64,000 nucleotides of DNA from Pseudomonas sp. B21-056 (GCF_026016325.1 NZ_CP087203.1:2852001-2916000), one strand, 5' to 3'; positions 34,778-43,740 are shown, counted from the first letter of the stretch. Notes: generated from the sequence alone by a model not told the origin. Made by a program: numbers and translations.

Positions 34778-34816
34778 TGTTAATGTGTTAACAGTTATAA
34801 TTAAGATGTTAACTAT
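34778..34816. promoter_or_regulatory. Tandem HpaR-like operators in the hpaG1/hpaA divergent promoter
   Basis: Site 1 is TGTTAA, spacer TGTG, TTAACA (34778-34793), a perfect inverted repeat. Site 2 is ATAATTAA, spacer GATG, TTAACTAT (34797-34816). Both have the TTAA-N4-TTAA layout of the perfect repeat upstream of hpaR. The right arm of site 2 is identical to that of the site before the FeaR-like gene. Confidence 0.7.
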
Positions 34817-34918
34817 CGTCAAGCGTGACAGAATGACCGGCACTGGTTGCCTTCCCGGATTCGGTGCAGGATGAGCCCCAGGCGTTACCTGAATCAGAAT
34901 AAAAACGAGTACTGCGTG

Positions 34919-35824
34919 ATGACCGATCGTCAGCCGATCCCGAACATCAACATTGGTCAGGTCTACGACCAGCGCTACAGCGATGCCGAAGTGCATTACG
35001 ACCGGCTCGCCAACCTGGCGGGCTTTTTCGGTCGGAACATGCCGGTGCACCGCCACGACCGGTTCTTTCAGGTGCACTACGTCAAGAGCGGCACCGTGCG
35101 GGTGTATCTGGACGATCAGCAGTACGTCGAATCCGGGCCGATGTTCTTTCTCACGCCGCCGACCATCCCCCATTCCTTCGTGACCGAGGCCGACAGTGAC
35201 GGGCACGTGCTGACGGTGCGCCAGCAGTTGGTCTGGCAGTTGATCGACGCCGACCCCGGACTCGCGCCAGCCGGCGTGCAACTACCTGCGGCCTGTGTGG
35301 CGCTGGCGCAGTTGGGGCCGGAGCAGGCCGGGGAGGTACGGCGGTTGGAGTATCTGTTCGAGGAATTGAGCGAGGAGGTGTCCGCCGGTCGGCCGGGGCG
35401 CAGCGTGGCGCTGGACGGTTTGACGCGGCTGATCATGATCAGCCTGTTGCGGCTGTGCTCCAACTCCCTGGAAGCGCGGCCGGCGCGGCATGAGGACCTG
35501 AAGATCTTCCACCGCTTCAACGAACTGATCGAAGCGCACTACCTGCAACACTGGCCGCTGTCGCGCTACGCCGAGGGCATCGGGGTGACCGAGGCGCGCC
35601 TCAACGACGTGTGCCGACGCATTGCCGACCTGCCTTCCAAGCGACTGATCATGGAGCGGTTGATGCAAGAGGCCAAGCGCCTGCTGCTGTTCACCGGCAG
35701 CTCGGCCAATGAAATCTGCTACCAGCTCGGCTTCAAGGACCCGGCCTATTTCAGTCGGTTTTTCCAGCGCTATGCGCAGCTCACCCCAGGGGAGTATCGC
35801 CAGCGGCAGTCGGGGTTGCGCTGA
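34919..35824 (+). CDS. hpaA: HpaA, AraC-family activator of 4-HPA genes
   Basis: The 301-residue protein has an N-terminal cupin sensor half (PNINIGQVYDQRYSDAEVHY, HRHDRFFQVHYVKSGTVRVY, PTIPHSFVTE) and a C-terminal AraC helix-turn-helix pair (LSRYAEGIGVTEARLNDVCR, then ANEICYQLGFKDPAYFSRFF). HpaA of E. coli activates the 4-HPA hydroxylase genes with 4-HPA or phenylacetate. I chose the ATG at 34919 because MTDRQPIPNINIG starts like the family; an in-frame ATG at 34871 is possible. It is divergent from hpaG1. Confidence 0.87.
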   Translation: MTDRQPIPNINIGQVYDQRYSDAEVHYDRLANLAGFFGRNMPVHRHDRFFQVHYVKSGTVRVYLDDQQYVESGPMFFLTPPTIPHSFVTEADSDGHVLTVRQQLVWQLIDADPGLAPAGVQLPAACVALAQLGPEQAGEVRRLEYLFEELSEEVSAGRPGRSVALDGLTRLIMISLLRLCSNSLEARPARHEDLKIFHRFNELIEAHYLQHWPLSRYAEGIGVTEARLNDVCRRIADLPSKRLIMERLMQEAKRLLLFTGSSANEICYQLGFKDPAYFSRFFQRYAQLTPGEYRQRQSGLR

Positions 35825-35859
35825 GAGCCGGTTTCATGGCGTGGGCTGCCGCTGTGGGT

Positions 35860-35961
35860 GTAGGAGCTGGCGAAGCCTGCGATCTTTTGATTGTGATCTT
35901 TCGCTCGCGACTTAAATGTAAGGGGAAAGATCGCAGCCTCGTTGCACTCGACAGCTCCTAC
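35860..35961. repeat. GTAGGAGCTG-type palindromic repeat
   Basis: GTAGGAGCTG at the left and CAGCTCCTAC at the right bound an inverted element, with GCGATCTTT and AAAGATCGC as inner arms. It lies between hpaA and the second hpaR and belongs to the same family as 14019-14114. Confidence 0.75.
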
Positions 35962-36005
35962 ATGAGGCCTCTAAGCTGCCCATTTGTTCATCAGGCAGTC
36001 CAAAC

Positions 36006-36428
36006 ATGGCCAACCCCAGACCTTCACTGACGCTGATCCTGCTGCAAGCCCGCGAAGCGGCCATGGCTTTTTTTCGCCCCGCATTGAACCAGCACGACCT
36101 CACCGAGCAGCAATGGCGGGTGATCCGCATCCTGCATCAGCAAGGTGAACTGGAAAGCCATCAGCTCGCCCAACAGGCCTGCATCCTCAAGCCCAGCATG
36201 ACCGGCGTGCTCAGCCGCCTGGAGCGCGATGGCCTGGTGCGCCGGCAGAAATCCAGCCAGGACCAGCGTCGGGTGTTCGTCGGCCTGACCGAACGCGGCG
36301 AGCAGTGTTTCGTGTCCATGAGCGAGGGAATGGAAGGCAACTATCGGCGGATCGAAGAGCAATTCGGCGAGGAAAAGATGCAGCAGTTGATGGCGTTGCT
36401 CAATGAGCTGAAGAACATCAAGCCTTGA
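36006..36428 (+). CDS. HpaR-type MarR-family repressor (second copy)
   Basis: The 140-residue protein is a close paralogue of the HpaR at 26767. It shares SLTLILLQAREAAMAFFRP, LTEQQWRVIRIL, ACILKPSMTGVLSRLE and a similar C-terminal helix, with the same length. It follows hpaA on the same strand. No TTAA-type operator lies upstream, unlike the first copy; a palindromic repeat does instead. It may be a second effector-specific repressor or a redundant copy. Confidence 0.82.
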   Translation: MANPRPSLTLILLQAREAAMAFFRPALNQHDLTEQQWRVIRILHQQGELESHQLAQQACILKPSMTGVLSRLERDGLVRRQKSSQDQRRVFVGLTERGEQCFVSMSEGMEGNYRRIEEQFGEEKMQQLMALLNELKNIKP

Positions 36429-36557
36429 CTTCACGAGGCGCCTTTATCGGGCCCTGAGCTGCACGCCAGCGAACCATGTTCGTAAGGGGGTGATCTTGGT
36501 GCCCGAACAGTTCGACACACCGTACCGCCGCGAACTCATCAAAAGGTTGGGTTGGAG

Positions 36558-36803
36558 ATGATGAACGCCGATAGCAAAGACAGAGTCGCGCAGATATTCG
36601 ACCAGCTCCGGGCTCTGCGCGAAAGCGTGAACGAGCTTCAGGAAAAAGAGTTGCGCAGAGGAATAGCGCTTCGTGGCCAGCAAACCGTAGACGTCGACGA
36701 AGCGGTCCATCAGTCTTTTGCAGACCTTCAGAGTCACATCGCGGGAATGGAAGAGGTGCTGGCGACGATTGCCGAGGCCACCGGGATTATCCCGAAGCTC
36801 TGA
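36558..36803 (+). CDS. Small hypothetical coiled-coil protein
   Basis: I do not recognise this 81-residue product. It is soluble, charged and probably helical (RVAQIFDQLRALRESVNELQ, then an acidic second helix from DVDEAVHQSFADL), with no cysteine, signal or membrane helix. Two ATGs (36558 and 36561) follow GTTGGAG, so either could start it. The next unrecognised gene follows after 109 bases on the same strand. Confidence 0.5.
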   Translation: MMNADSKDRVAQIFDQLRALRESVNELQEKELRRGIALRGQQTVDVDEAVHQSFADLQSHIAGMEEVLATIAEATGIIPKL

Positions 36804-36912
36804 CGGTCCTTTGCGACTTTCGATGAATCTGATCGCCGAATGGAATTCACCAGGGCGTTGAGCCTGAACGGGCGAACACTGTATCGGCGCACAAACAACA
36901 GGCAGCCATTTA

Positions 36913-37695
36913 ATGCACACCCGATTCCACGGTAACGGAACGCCAGGAAACCCATCTGCAGGCACATGCGATGAGTACCGCCTCAGTTCAATTTCCTGCC
37001 TGGATGATCTGATCGAGGCACATCGCAAGATCGCTGCCGACCACCCCGGATTCAGACCGCTCTTCTCATTGGATGATCTGGCCCAGGCGCGCTACACCTC
37101 CGGGCATGCGCGCGATAATCTGCGGCTGGACGAGGCCACGGAACAGGAGATTGCCGGGTTGCCTGCGGAATGCTTCGAGCAGGGTGAGTACCTGGGCTAT
37201 CCAACGACGAAGGCCGAATTCGCCATCTGCTTGCGCAATTTCACAGAATTGGTTGAAACCGCCTCGTTCGAAAACGCTTGTGCTCACGGCTTGACCCTCG
37301 ATGAGCAGGCGCTGCAAGAGTGGATCGGCTATCAGGACAACCCTGTTTCCCTTCTCGACCAACCCGTATCGGCACTTCTGGTTCCGGTCGAGCAGGCCTG
37401 TCAGGCGCTTGCCGCGTTTCCCAACGGCTATTTCAGTTGCGACCTCGACCCCGCGCAGAACTTTGCGGTTGCACGGCATTTTTCCCTTGCCTATGGTTAT
37501 GAGTTGATAGGGGTTGGGGCGGCTTATCTCGGCTTCCTGCGTGCAGAGCCTCCCAGTCCCTCCATCGTCAGTGCTGTGGCGGCGGATTTCTGTGTGCTCT
37601 ACAACACCCCTGATGAAAACCGGCAAGCATTGGTTTCAGCCGTCACAAAGGCTCTCTCTGGCCGGACACATTTGTGGCTGCGCTACACGGAATGA
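36913..37695 (+). CDS. Hypothetical protein of unknown family
   Basis: The 260-residue frame is coding-like from about residue 30 (LDDLIEAHRKIAADHPGFRP to LSGRTHLWLRYTE). I recognise no family, catalytic motif, signal peptide or membrane helix; it is acidic and probably cytoplasmic. The first about 28 residues look poor. ATGAGTACCGCC at 36971 in another frame would begin a more natural N-terminus (MSTASVQFPAW) that joins the main frame only through a one-base shift near 37005. So either the start is upstream or the gene carries a frameshift. Confidence 0.5.
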   Translation: MHTRFHGNGTPGNPSAGTCDEYRLSSISCLDDLIEAHRKIAADHPGFRPLFSLDDLAQARYTSGHARDNLRLDEATEQEIAGLPAECFEQGEYLGYPTTKAEFAICLRNFTELVETASFENACAHGLTLDEQALQEWIGYQDNPVSLLDQPVSALLVPVEQACQALAAFPNGYFSCDLDPAQNFAVARHFSLAYGYELIGVGAAYLGFLRAEPPSPSIVSAVAADFCVLYNTPDENRQALVSAVTKALSGRTHLWLRYTE

Positions 37696-37745
37696 AGCCC
37701 GACGAAAGGACATGACAGGCGCGGGTTGCAGGTTCACGACAAAAC

Positions 37746-37836
37746 CTGTGGGAGCGAGCCTGCTCGCGATAGCGGTGGGCCTGCTTGTATCGATGCTGAA
37801 TGTGCCACCGTATCGCGAGCAAGCTCGCTCCCACCA
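37746..37836. repeat. REPIN: inverted pair of GAGCGAGC REPs
   Basis: ACCTGTGGGAGCGAGCCTGC at the left and CGAGCAAGCTCGCTCCCACC at the right flank a linker (GCTTGTATCGATGCTGAATG) also found in other copies here. The element ends 9 bases before the ribosome site of the chorismate mutase gene. Confidence 0.8.
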
Positions 37837-37858
37837 TGGTCGAAGAAGGAGATAAAGA

Positions 37859-38158
37859 ATGGAATTACGCTGCACATCAATCGAAGAAGTCCGCCAGCAG
37901 ATAGACCAGATCGACCGCGAGGTCGTTGCGCTCCTCGCCAGGCGCGGCAACTTCGTCACCCAGGCGGCAGGCTTCAAGAAAACCACGGATGATGTGCGTG
38001 CGCCGGCGCGGGTCGAGCAGGTCATCAGCAAAGTGCGCGGGATTGCGAATGAAGCCGGTGCCTCGCCGGATGTCGTGGAGCGGGTCTACCGGGCCATGAT
38101 CGCTGCGTTCATTGACGAAGAACTGAAAACCCACTCGGCCCTGACAGCCCAGTCCTGA
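37859..38158 (+). CDS. Monofunctional AroQ-type chorismate mutase
   Basis: The 99-residue all-helical protein matches the AroQ chorismate mutase fold: IEEVRQQIDQIDREVVALLA with the arginine of helix 1, then ARRGNFVTQAAGFKKTTDDV with the lysine, and RVEQVISKVRGIANEAG. Such free-standing domains convert chorismate to prephenate; isochorismate pyruvate lyases (PchB) share the fold and are the alternative. No signal peptide is seen. The ATG follows AAGGAG at 37846-37851. Its neighbours give no pathway link. Confidence 0.8.
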   Translation: MELRCTSIEEVRQQIDQIDREVVALLARRGNFVTQAAGFKKTTDDVRAPARVEQVISKVRGIANEAGASPDVVERVYRAMIAAFIDEELKTHSALTAQS

Positions 38159-38377
38159 CGCCATCGGCGTTCATCATCACTCAGGCTCAGCGAGGCTGGA
38201 AACCCGGCTTCGCGACGCCAGGGCACGCAACTATTGTTAGAACTAATAGTGACCATCACTAAACGCATGTTCTGCTTTGTCGCCAGCCGTTGGACAATCG
38301 CACCCATCGAACAAGTGGCTCAAGACATACGCAACACTGTTCCGTAGTCCTGCGAGCCTGATCCTTTTATTTTCTGG

Positions 38378-38728
38378 ATGAAACTGATGCGCTTTCTATT
38401 CGTGCCTGTCATGGCGTTTGCCTCTTTGCTGCTCGCCGGTTGTGCCTCCGCGCCAAACGATCCGACGCTGACCCTGCAGACCCAGAAGACCCCGGCCCAG
38501 TATGCCGAGTGCGTTGTGCCGAAATTGCAGGACAGTCAGTTGAACCCGACCGTCTCACAGACCCAGCGCAGCTACCGGATCGTCGTGCCGAGCAAAGTCT
38601 CCGCGGACAACGTGCTGGAGGCCTACAAGGCCGGGAACGGCGGCAAGGTGTTCATCTACGAGCGGCACCTGCTGGCCTCGAACCTGCTGCCGTCGAGTTT
38701 TGAGCGTGCCGCAGAGGACTGCATCTGA
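38378..38728 (+). CDS. Small lipoprotein of unknown function
   Basis: The 116-residue product has a lipoprotein signal peptide with lipobox LLAGC (cysteine near residue 22), then about 95 residues ending FERAAEDCI. The mature part has two more cysteines (YAECVVPKL and the C-terminal EDC) that could form a disulphide in the periplasm. The residue after the lipid cysteine is alanine, so outer-membrane sorting is likely. A strong terminator follows at 38782. Confidence 0.75.
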   Translation: MKLMRFLFVPVMAFASLLLAGCASAPNDPTLTLQTQKTPAQYAECVVPKLQDSQLNPTVSQTQRSYRIVVPSKVSADNVLEAYKAGNGGKVFIYERHLLASNLLPSSFERAAEDCI

Positions 38729-38781
38729 TCTCGTCGCTTTTCACAGAGCTCCTTTGGTTGGCCGCAACCAACCAATTCCTT

Positions 38782-38814
38782 GCCCCGTGACCCATTTGGT
38801 TACGGGGCTTTTTT
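38782..38814 (+). terminator. Rho-independent terminator after the lipoprotein gene
   Basis: GCCCCGT at 38782-38788 pairs with ACGGGGC at 38802-38808, and T-rich sequence (TTTTTT) follows. From here to 39093 only a single degenerate REP (about 38858-38880) and a GGATATTTCCTACAGG motif near 38954 are seen. Confidence 0.85.
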
Positions 38815-39093
38815 ATGCCGGTGGAAAAGTACTGCAATCATGCCCACCCCCAATCCCCTGTGGGAGCGGGTTTGCCAGTTCTTCACGCGGGTACGTCAAC
38901 CCTCGTTTCAGCCGTCACCAATCGTGGCAGACACTCCCACTGCAATCATGCTTCGGATATTTCCTACAGGCTGTTCGGACATTTCCAAATGCTTCTGTGA
39001 TTGTCGACATTGAGAATAGCGCCGGACTGACTTGGTGGCGGTTTGGGTGGCTGGCCGAGCGGGATCTCTTTCTTGCCGAGTCCGGGAGTGTTG

Positions 39094-39651
39094 ATGTGCA
39101 AGTTCAATGACCACGAGGAACCGGCGAAAAATGCCGGGCGCCGAAACTTCCTGTTTCTTCTGGGTAATACGACTGCCTGGGTAGCGGCAGGCGCTTTGTT
39201 GGTGCCATTGTTTTCGGCAACGCAGGCAGTTGCTGGCGAGGAAGCCATGCCCCGATTGATGGATGGTAATCAGCGCTATGTGGCTGACAGCGGGGCGGTC
39301 AAGGTCACCCAGTTGCTGAAAACATCGACCAGTTGGGACGGCCAACCGCTTGTCTATCCACGCGGGGCAGCCCAGGTGACCGGAATGCTGGTCGAACTCA
39401 GTGCGGGTGCTGAAACCGGTTGGCACCTGCACCCTGTGCCGTCGTTTGCGCTGTTGCTGGAAGGGGAGTTGGAGGTAACCCTCAAGGATGGGAGCAAGAA
39501 ACGACTGAAGGCCGGAGAAGCAGTGGCCGAGGTAGTGGGTACTTGGCACAACGGGCGTAATCCGGGGTATACGCCGGCCAAACTGGTGGTGTTTTATGCG
39601 GGGGTCGAAGAGATGCCGTTGACGACGCCCGCCGCTCGACCTCTTCAGTAG
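39094..39651 (+). CDS. Exported cupin protein with a Tat-like signal
   Basis: The 185-residue product begins with a twin-arginine-like signal (GRRNFLFLLGN, hydrophobic core VAAGALLVPLFSA, cleavage after about residue 48) and carries one cupin domain (about 95-170, with GWHLHPVPSFALLLEGELEV). The histidines in WHLHPVPS and WHNGRN could bind a metal. It is probably periplasmic. The substrate is unknown. I chose the ATG at 39094 because it opens the signal peptide. It is convergent with the LysR gene. Confidence 0.7.
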   Translation: MCKFNDHEEPAKNAGRRNFLFLLGNTTAWVAAGALLVPLFSATQAVAGEEAMPRLMDGNQRYVADSGAVKVTQLLKTSTSWDGQPLVYPRGAAQVTGMLVELSAGAETGWHLHPVPSFALLLEGELEVTLKDGSKKRLKAGEAVAEVVGTWHNGRNPGYTPAKLVVFYAGVEEMPLTTPAARPLQ

Positions 39652-39676
39652 TTCAACCACACAAAACCGGTCGTGA

Positions 39677-40561
39677 TCAGATCTGTTCCAACAACCAACT
39701 ACGAAACGCCCGCAACGACGGTAGCATTTCGTTGCGTGGCGGATAGGTGAGGTAGTAACTGCGCCGGCTGGCGAAGGGCAGGTCGAGGCCGATCAGCTCG
39801 CCGTTGGCCAGCTCGTCGGCCACCAGGATACGCGGCACCAGGCCGATGCCGATATCCGCCCGCACCGCCTGGATCAAGTGCGAGGTGAGTTCGAAACTCG
39901 GGCCCAGGCGCATCCTGGCGTGGGGCAGGCTGTAATGACTGAACCAGTCGCCCCAGACGTTGGGGTTGTTCGCCACGTTGAGCAGCATCTGCTCACTGAT
40001 CCGTTCCGGCGTCCACGCCTGGTGGGCCTTGGCTGCCTGTGCCGAGATGACCACGATCAGTTCTTCGGCGTGCAGGCGGTGGCTGATCAGGCCCGGCAGG
40101 TCGGCGGTGCCGACGACGATGGCGGCGTCGATGCCGCTGGTGTCGAAGTCGATGGCATCGATGCGGGAGCTGATGTGTACGAGGATGCCGGGGTGGGTTT
40201 TGTAGAACTCATGCAGGCGTGGCAGCAGCCACTTCGAGCCGAAGGTCGGCAACGTCGCCAGGCGCAGGGTGCCGCTGCCGGATTGATACGCCATCGCCTG
40301 TAGCGTTGCGCTGCGGATGCGGCCGAGGGCTTCGCTCATCTCGCGCTGATAGAGGCGACCGACATCGGTCAGCCGGACCTGGCGGCCTTCGCGACGAAAC
40401 AGCGTCAGCCCCAGTTGTTCTTCCAATGCCTGGACTTGCCGGCTGACCGCGCTTTGCGTCAGCGAGAGTTCAACCGCGGCCCGGGTGTAGCTTTCATGTC
40501 GAGCGGCGGCTTCAAACGCCAGCAGCAGTGACATGGACGGAGTAAGGTGACGGTAATTCAT
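39677..40561 (-). CDS. LysR-family regulator, GcvA-like
   Basis: The 294-residue protein has the LysR N-terminal helix-turn-helix (about 8-65, YTRAAVELSLTQSAVSRQVQ, then LEEQLGLTLFRREGR) and a periplasmic-binding-like effector domain. The form of the N-terminus (SLLLAFEAAARHESYTRAAV) is that of the GcvA/AmpR subgroup. It is divergent from the YdiJ-type dehydrogenase gene with 144 bases between the two, so it probably controls that gene. Confidence 0.83.
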   Translation of the reverse strand: MNYRHLTPSMSLLLAFEAAARHESYTRAAVELSLTQSAVSRQVQALEEQLGLTLFRREGRQVRLTDVGRLYQREMSEALGRIRSATLQAMAYQSGSGTLRLATLPTFGSKWLLPRLHEFYKTHPGILVHISSRIDAIDFDTSGIDAAIVVGTADLPGLISHRLHAEELIVVISAQAAKAHQAWTPERISEQMLLNVANNPNVWGDWFSHYSLPHARMRLGPSFELTSHLIQAVRADIGIGLVPRILVADELANGELIGLDLPFASRRSYYLTYPPRNEMLPSLRAFRSWLLEQI

Positions 40562-40705
40562 TCGTAAAAGTCATCGATAGCGGCAGGAATATCCGTTTGT
40601 CCAGGCACAGAACCTGAAGGAACATTGAGCCAGGTCGTTCCGAGCCTGACCTATTCATGCGCAGGCGACAAGTATTTACGTGATTAGCCCCCCAAGAGGC
40701 CGTTA

Positions 40706-43700
40706 ATGATTGCCCAACTGCCCGTTGTAGCCCCTGCGGCCCACTACCCGGAATTTCTCGAAGCCCTGCGCGCCAGTGGCTTTCGTGGTCATCTGAGCGC
40801 CGACTACGGCACCCGTACCGTGCTGGCGACCGACAACTCGATCTACCAGCGCCTGCCGCAAGCAGCGGTGTTTCCCCAGGACGCTGACGACGTTGCGCGC
40901 ATCGCCACCTTGATGGCCGAGCCGCGGTTTCGCCAGATCAAGCTGACACCCCGGGGCGGTGGCACCGGGACCAACGGCCAGTCGCTGACCGACGGCATCG
41001 TGGTCGATCTGTCGCGGCACATGAACACCATCCTCGAAATCAACGTGGCCGAGCGTTGGGTCCGGGTGCAGGCCGGTGTGGTCAAGGACCAACTCAACGC
41101 CGCGCTCAAGCCCCACGGCTTGTTTTTCGCGCCAGAACTGTCGACCTCCAACCGCGCCACTGTGGGCGGTATGATCAACACCGATGCCAGCGGCCAGGGC
41201 AGTTGCACCTACGGCAAGACCCGCGACCACGTGCTGGAACTGCACAGCGTGCTGCTCGGCGGTGAGCGCCTGCACACTCAGCCGCTCTCCGATGCCGAGC
41301 TGGAAACGGTGTGCGCTGAACCGGGTCGCATCGGCGAGGTGTACCGCACCGCACGGCAGATCCAGGAAACCCAGGCCGAGTTGATCGAGTCGGTATTCCC
41401 CAAGCTCAATCGCTGCCTGACCGGTTACGACCTGGCGCACCTGCGCGATGACAACGGTCGCTTCAACCTCAACAGTGTGCTGTGCGGCGCCGAGGGTTCG
41501 CTGGGTTTTGTGGTCGAGGCCAAGCTCAACGTACTGCCGACTCCCAAGTATTCGGTGCTGGTGAATGTGCGTTACGGCAGCTTCATGGATGCCCTGCGCG
41601 ACGCCAATGCGTTGCTGGCCCACAAGCCGCTGTCCATCGAAACGGTGGACTCCAAGGTGTTGCTGCTGGCGATGAAAGACATTGTCTGGCACAGCGTCGC
41701 CGAGTATTTTCCGGCCGACGCCGAGCGCCCGACCCTGGGCATCAACCTGGTGGAGTTCAGCGGTGACGACGTCGCGCAAGTGAACGCCGATGTGGCGGCT
41801 TTCGTGACGCATCTGCAGAGCGACACGACCATCGAGCGCCTGGGCCATACGCTGGCGGAAGGGGCCGGAGCGGTGAACCGCGTCTATGCCATGCGCAAGC
41901 GTTCGGTCGGGTTGCTGGGTAATGTCGAAGGCGAGGTCCGTCCACAGCCGTTCGTGGAAGACACCGCCGTGCCGCCGGAGCGGCTGGCCGACTACATCGC
42001 CGAGTTTCGCGCATTGCTGGACGGTCATGGCTTGAGCTATGGCATGTTCGGTCACGTCGACGCCGGTGTGCTGCACGTGCGGCCGGCACTGGACATGAAA
42101 GACCCGGCCCAGGCCGCGCTGGTCAAGCCGATTTCCGATGCCGTGGCCGAACTCACCCAGCGTTATGGCGGCTTGCTCTGGGGTGAACACGGCAAGGGTT
42201 TGCGCTCGGAGTACGTGCCGGCGTTTTTTGGCGATCTATACCCGGCGCTGCAATCGCTCAAGGGCGCGTTCGATCCGCACAACCAGCTCAACCCCGGCAA
42301 GATCTGCACGCCGCCGGATGCCGCCGAAGGTTTGCTCAAGGTCAACGAGGTGACGCTGCGCGGTGACCTGGATCGGCAGATCGACGAGCGCGTCTGGCAG
42401 AGCTACGGCACCGCCGTGCACTGCAACGGCAATGGCGCCTGCTACAACTTCGATCCCGACGACGCCATGTGCCCGTCGTGGAAAGCCACCCGCGAACGCC
42501 AGCATTCTCCCAAGGGGAGGGCGTCGCTGATGCGTGAATGGTTGCGCCTGCAAGGTGCGGCCAATGTCGATGTACTGGAAGCGGCGCGGGGCGGTGCGTC
42601 GTGGCTGAAAGGCTTGCCGGCGCGGCTGCGTAACAATCGTGCGCGTTCCCAGGGCGAGGCGGATTTCTCCCATGAAGTCTATGACGCCATGGCCGGCTGT
42701 CTGGCCTGCAAGTCCTGCGCGGGACAGTGTCCGATCAAGGTCAACGTGCCGGAGTTCCGCTCGCGTTTCCTGCAGCTCTACCATGGCCGCTATCAACGGC
42801 CACTGCGTGATTACCTGATCGGTTCGCTGGAATTCACCATTCCCTACATGGCCTATGCACCAGGGCTCTACAACGCGGTGATGGGCTCGACATGGCTGAG
42901 TCGTCTGCTGGCGGGCCAGGTGGGCATGGTCGACAGCCCGCTGATCAGCCGCTACAACTTCCAGGCCACGTTGAGCCGCTGCAAAGTATCGGTCGCCAGC
43001 GTGCCGGCCCTGCGCGAACTCACGCCCGCGCAACGGGAGCGCAGTGTGGTGCTGGTGCAGGATGCTTTCACCCGCTACTTCGAGACGCCGTTGTTGGCCT
43101 CGTTTATCGAACTGGCGCATCAGTTGGGCTACCGGGTGTTCCTGGCGCCGTACAGCGCCAACGGCAAGCCGCTGCATGTGCAGGGTTTCCTGGGGGCATT
43201 CAACAAGGCGGCGATCCGCAACGCCACCCAGCTCAAGGCTCTCGCCGACTGCTCGGTGCCCCTGGTCGGCCTCGATCCGGCCATGACCCTGGTCTACCGC
43301 CAGGAATATCAGAAGGTGCCAGGGATCGGTGATTGCCCGAAAGTCCTGCTGCCTCAGGAATGGCTGGTCGATGTGGTTCCCCAACAGCCGGATCCCGCTG
43401 CCCGGACCTTCCGCCTGCTGGCGCACTGCACCGAAAAGACCAACGTGCCCGCCAGTACGTCCCAGTGGCAAAGCGTGTTCGCCAAGTTGGGGCTCACGCT
43501 GGTGACCGAGGCGACGGGCTGCTGCGGGATGTCCGGTACTTACGGCCATGAACTGCGCAACCAGGAGACTTCGCGGACTATTTTCGAACAGTCCTGGGCC
43601 GGCAAGCTGGACAAGGAAGGGGAGGCATTGGCGACGGGGTATTCGTGCCGCAGTCAGGTGAAGCGGTTGGCGGACAAGCAGTTGCGGCATCCGTTGGAGG

Positions 43701-43738
43701 TGGTGTTGGAGCAGGTGTTGGTGGCGCGGCGCGGTTAA
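40706..43738 (+). CDS. YdiJ-type D-2-hydroxyglutarate dehydrogenase (FAD plus Fe-S)
   Basis: The 1010-residue protein joins an FAD-binding PCMH domain (about 50-270, PRGGGTGTNGQS), a FAD-linked oxidase C-terminal domain (about 290-540), a ferredoxin-type 4Fe-4S motif (CLACKSCAGQCPIKVNVPEF near 665) and a CCG domain (ATGCCGMSGTYGHE near 935). This layout and length match YdiJ, which oxidises D-2-hydroxyglutarate and passes electrons to the respiratory chain. D-lactate is a possible alternative substrate. The divergent LysR gene probably regulates it. Confidence 0.87.
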   Translation: MIAQLPVVAPAAHYPEFLEALRASGFRGHLSADYGTRTVLATDNSIYQRLPQAAVFPQDADDVARIATLMAEPRFRQIKLTPRGGGTGTNGQSLTDGIVVDLSRHMNTILEINVAERWVRVQAGVVKDQLNAALKPHGLFFAPELSTSNRATVGGMINTDASGQGSCTYGKTRDHVLELHSVLLGGERLHTQPLSDAELETVCAEPGRIGEVYRTARQIQETQAELIESVFPKLNRCLTGYDLAHLRDDNGRFNLNSVLCGAEGSLGFVVEAKLNVLPTPKYSVLVNVRYGSFMDALRDANALLAHKPLSIETVDSKVLLLAMKDIVWHSVAEYFPADAERPTLGINLVEFSGDDVAQVNADVAAFVTHLQSDTTIERLGHTLAEGAGAVNRVYAMRKRSVGLLGNVEGEVRPQPFVEDTAVPPERLADYIAEFRALLDGHGLSYGMFGHVDAGVLHVRPALDMKDPAQAALVKPISDAVAELTQRYGGLLWGEHGKGLRSEYVPAFFGDLYPALQSLKGAFDPHNQLNPGKICTPPDAAEGLLKVNEVTLRGDLDRQIDERVWQSYGTAVHCNGNGACYNFDPDDAMCPSWKATRERQHSPKGRASLMREWLRLQGAANVDVLEAARGGASWLKGLPARLRNNRARSQGEADFSHEVYDAMAGCLACKSCAGQCPIKVNVPEFRSRFLQLYHGRYQRPLRDYLIGSLEFTIPYMAYAPGLYNAVMGSTWLSRLLAGQVGMVDSPLISRYNFQATLSRCKVSVASVPALRELTPAQRERSVVLVQDAFTRYFETPLLASFIELAHQLGYRVFLAPYSANGKPLHVQGFLGAFNKAAIRNATQLKALADCSVPLVGLDPAMTLVYRQEYQKVPGIGDCPKVLLPQEWLVDVVPQQPDPAARTFRLLAHCTEKTNVPASTSQWQSVFAKLGLTLVTEATGCCGMSGTYGHELRNQETSRTIFEQSWAGKLDKEGEALATGYSCRSQVKRLADKQLRHPLEVVLEQVLVARRG

Positions 43739-43740
43739 GG

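Noticed and set aside
36444..37028. Minus-strand frame of 194 codons covering the small hypothetical gene
   Set aside because: No ribosome site, Arg/Ser-rich, no domain. The plus-strand frames are more protein-like, though their support is modest too.
38700..39110. Plus-strand frame of 136 codons after the lipoprotein gene
   Set aside because: It runs through a strong terminator and a REP copy and shows no domain.
40703..43690. Two long minus-strand frames (40703-42190 and 42236-43690) across the D-2-hydroxyglutarate dehydrogenase gene
   Set aside because: Shadow frames of a gene with well-supported FAD and Fe-S motifs on the plus strand.
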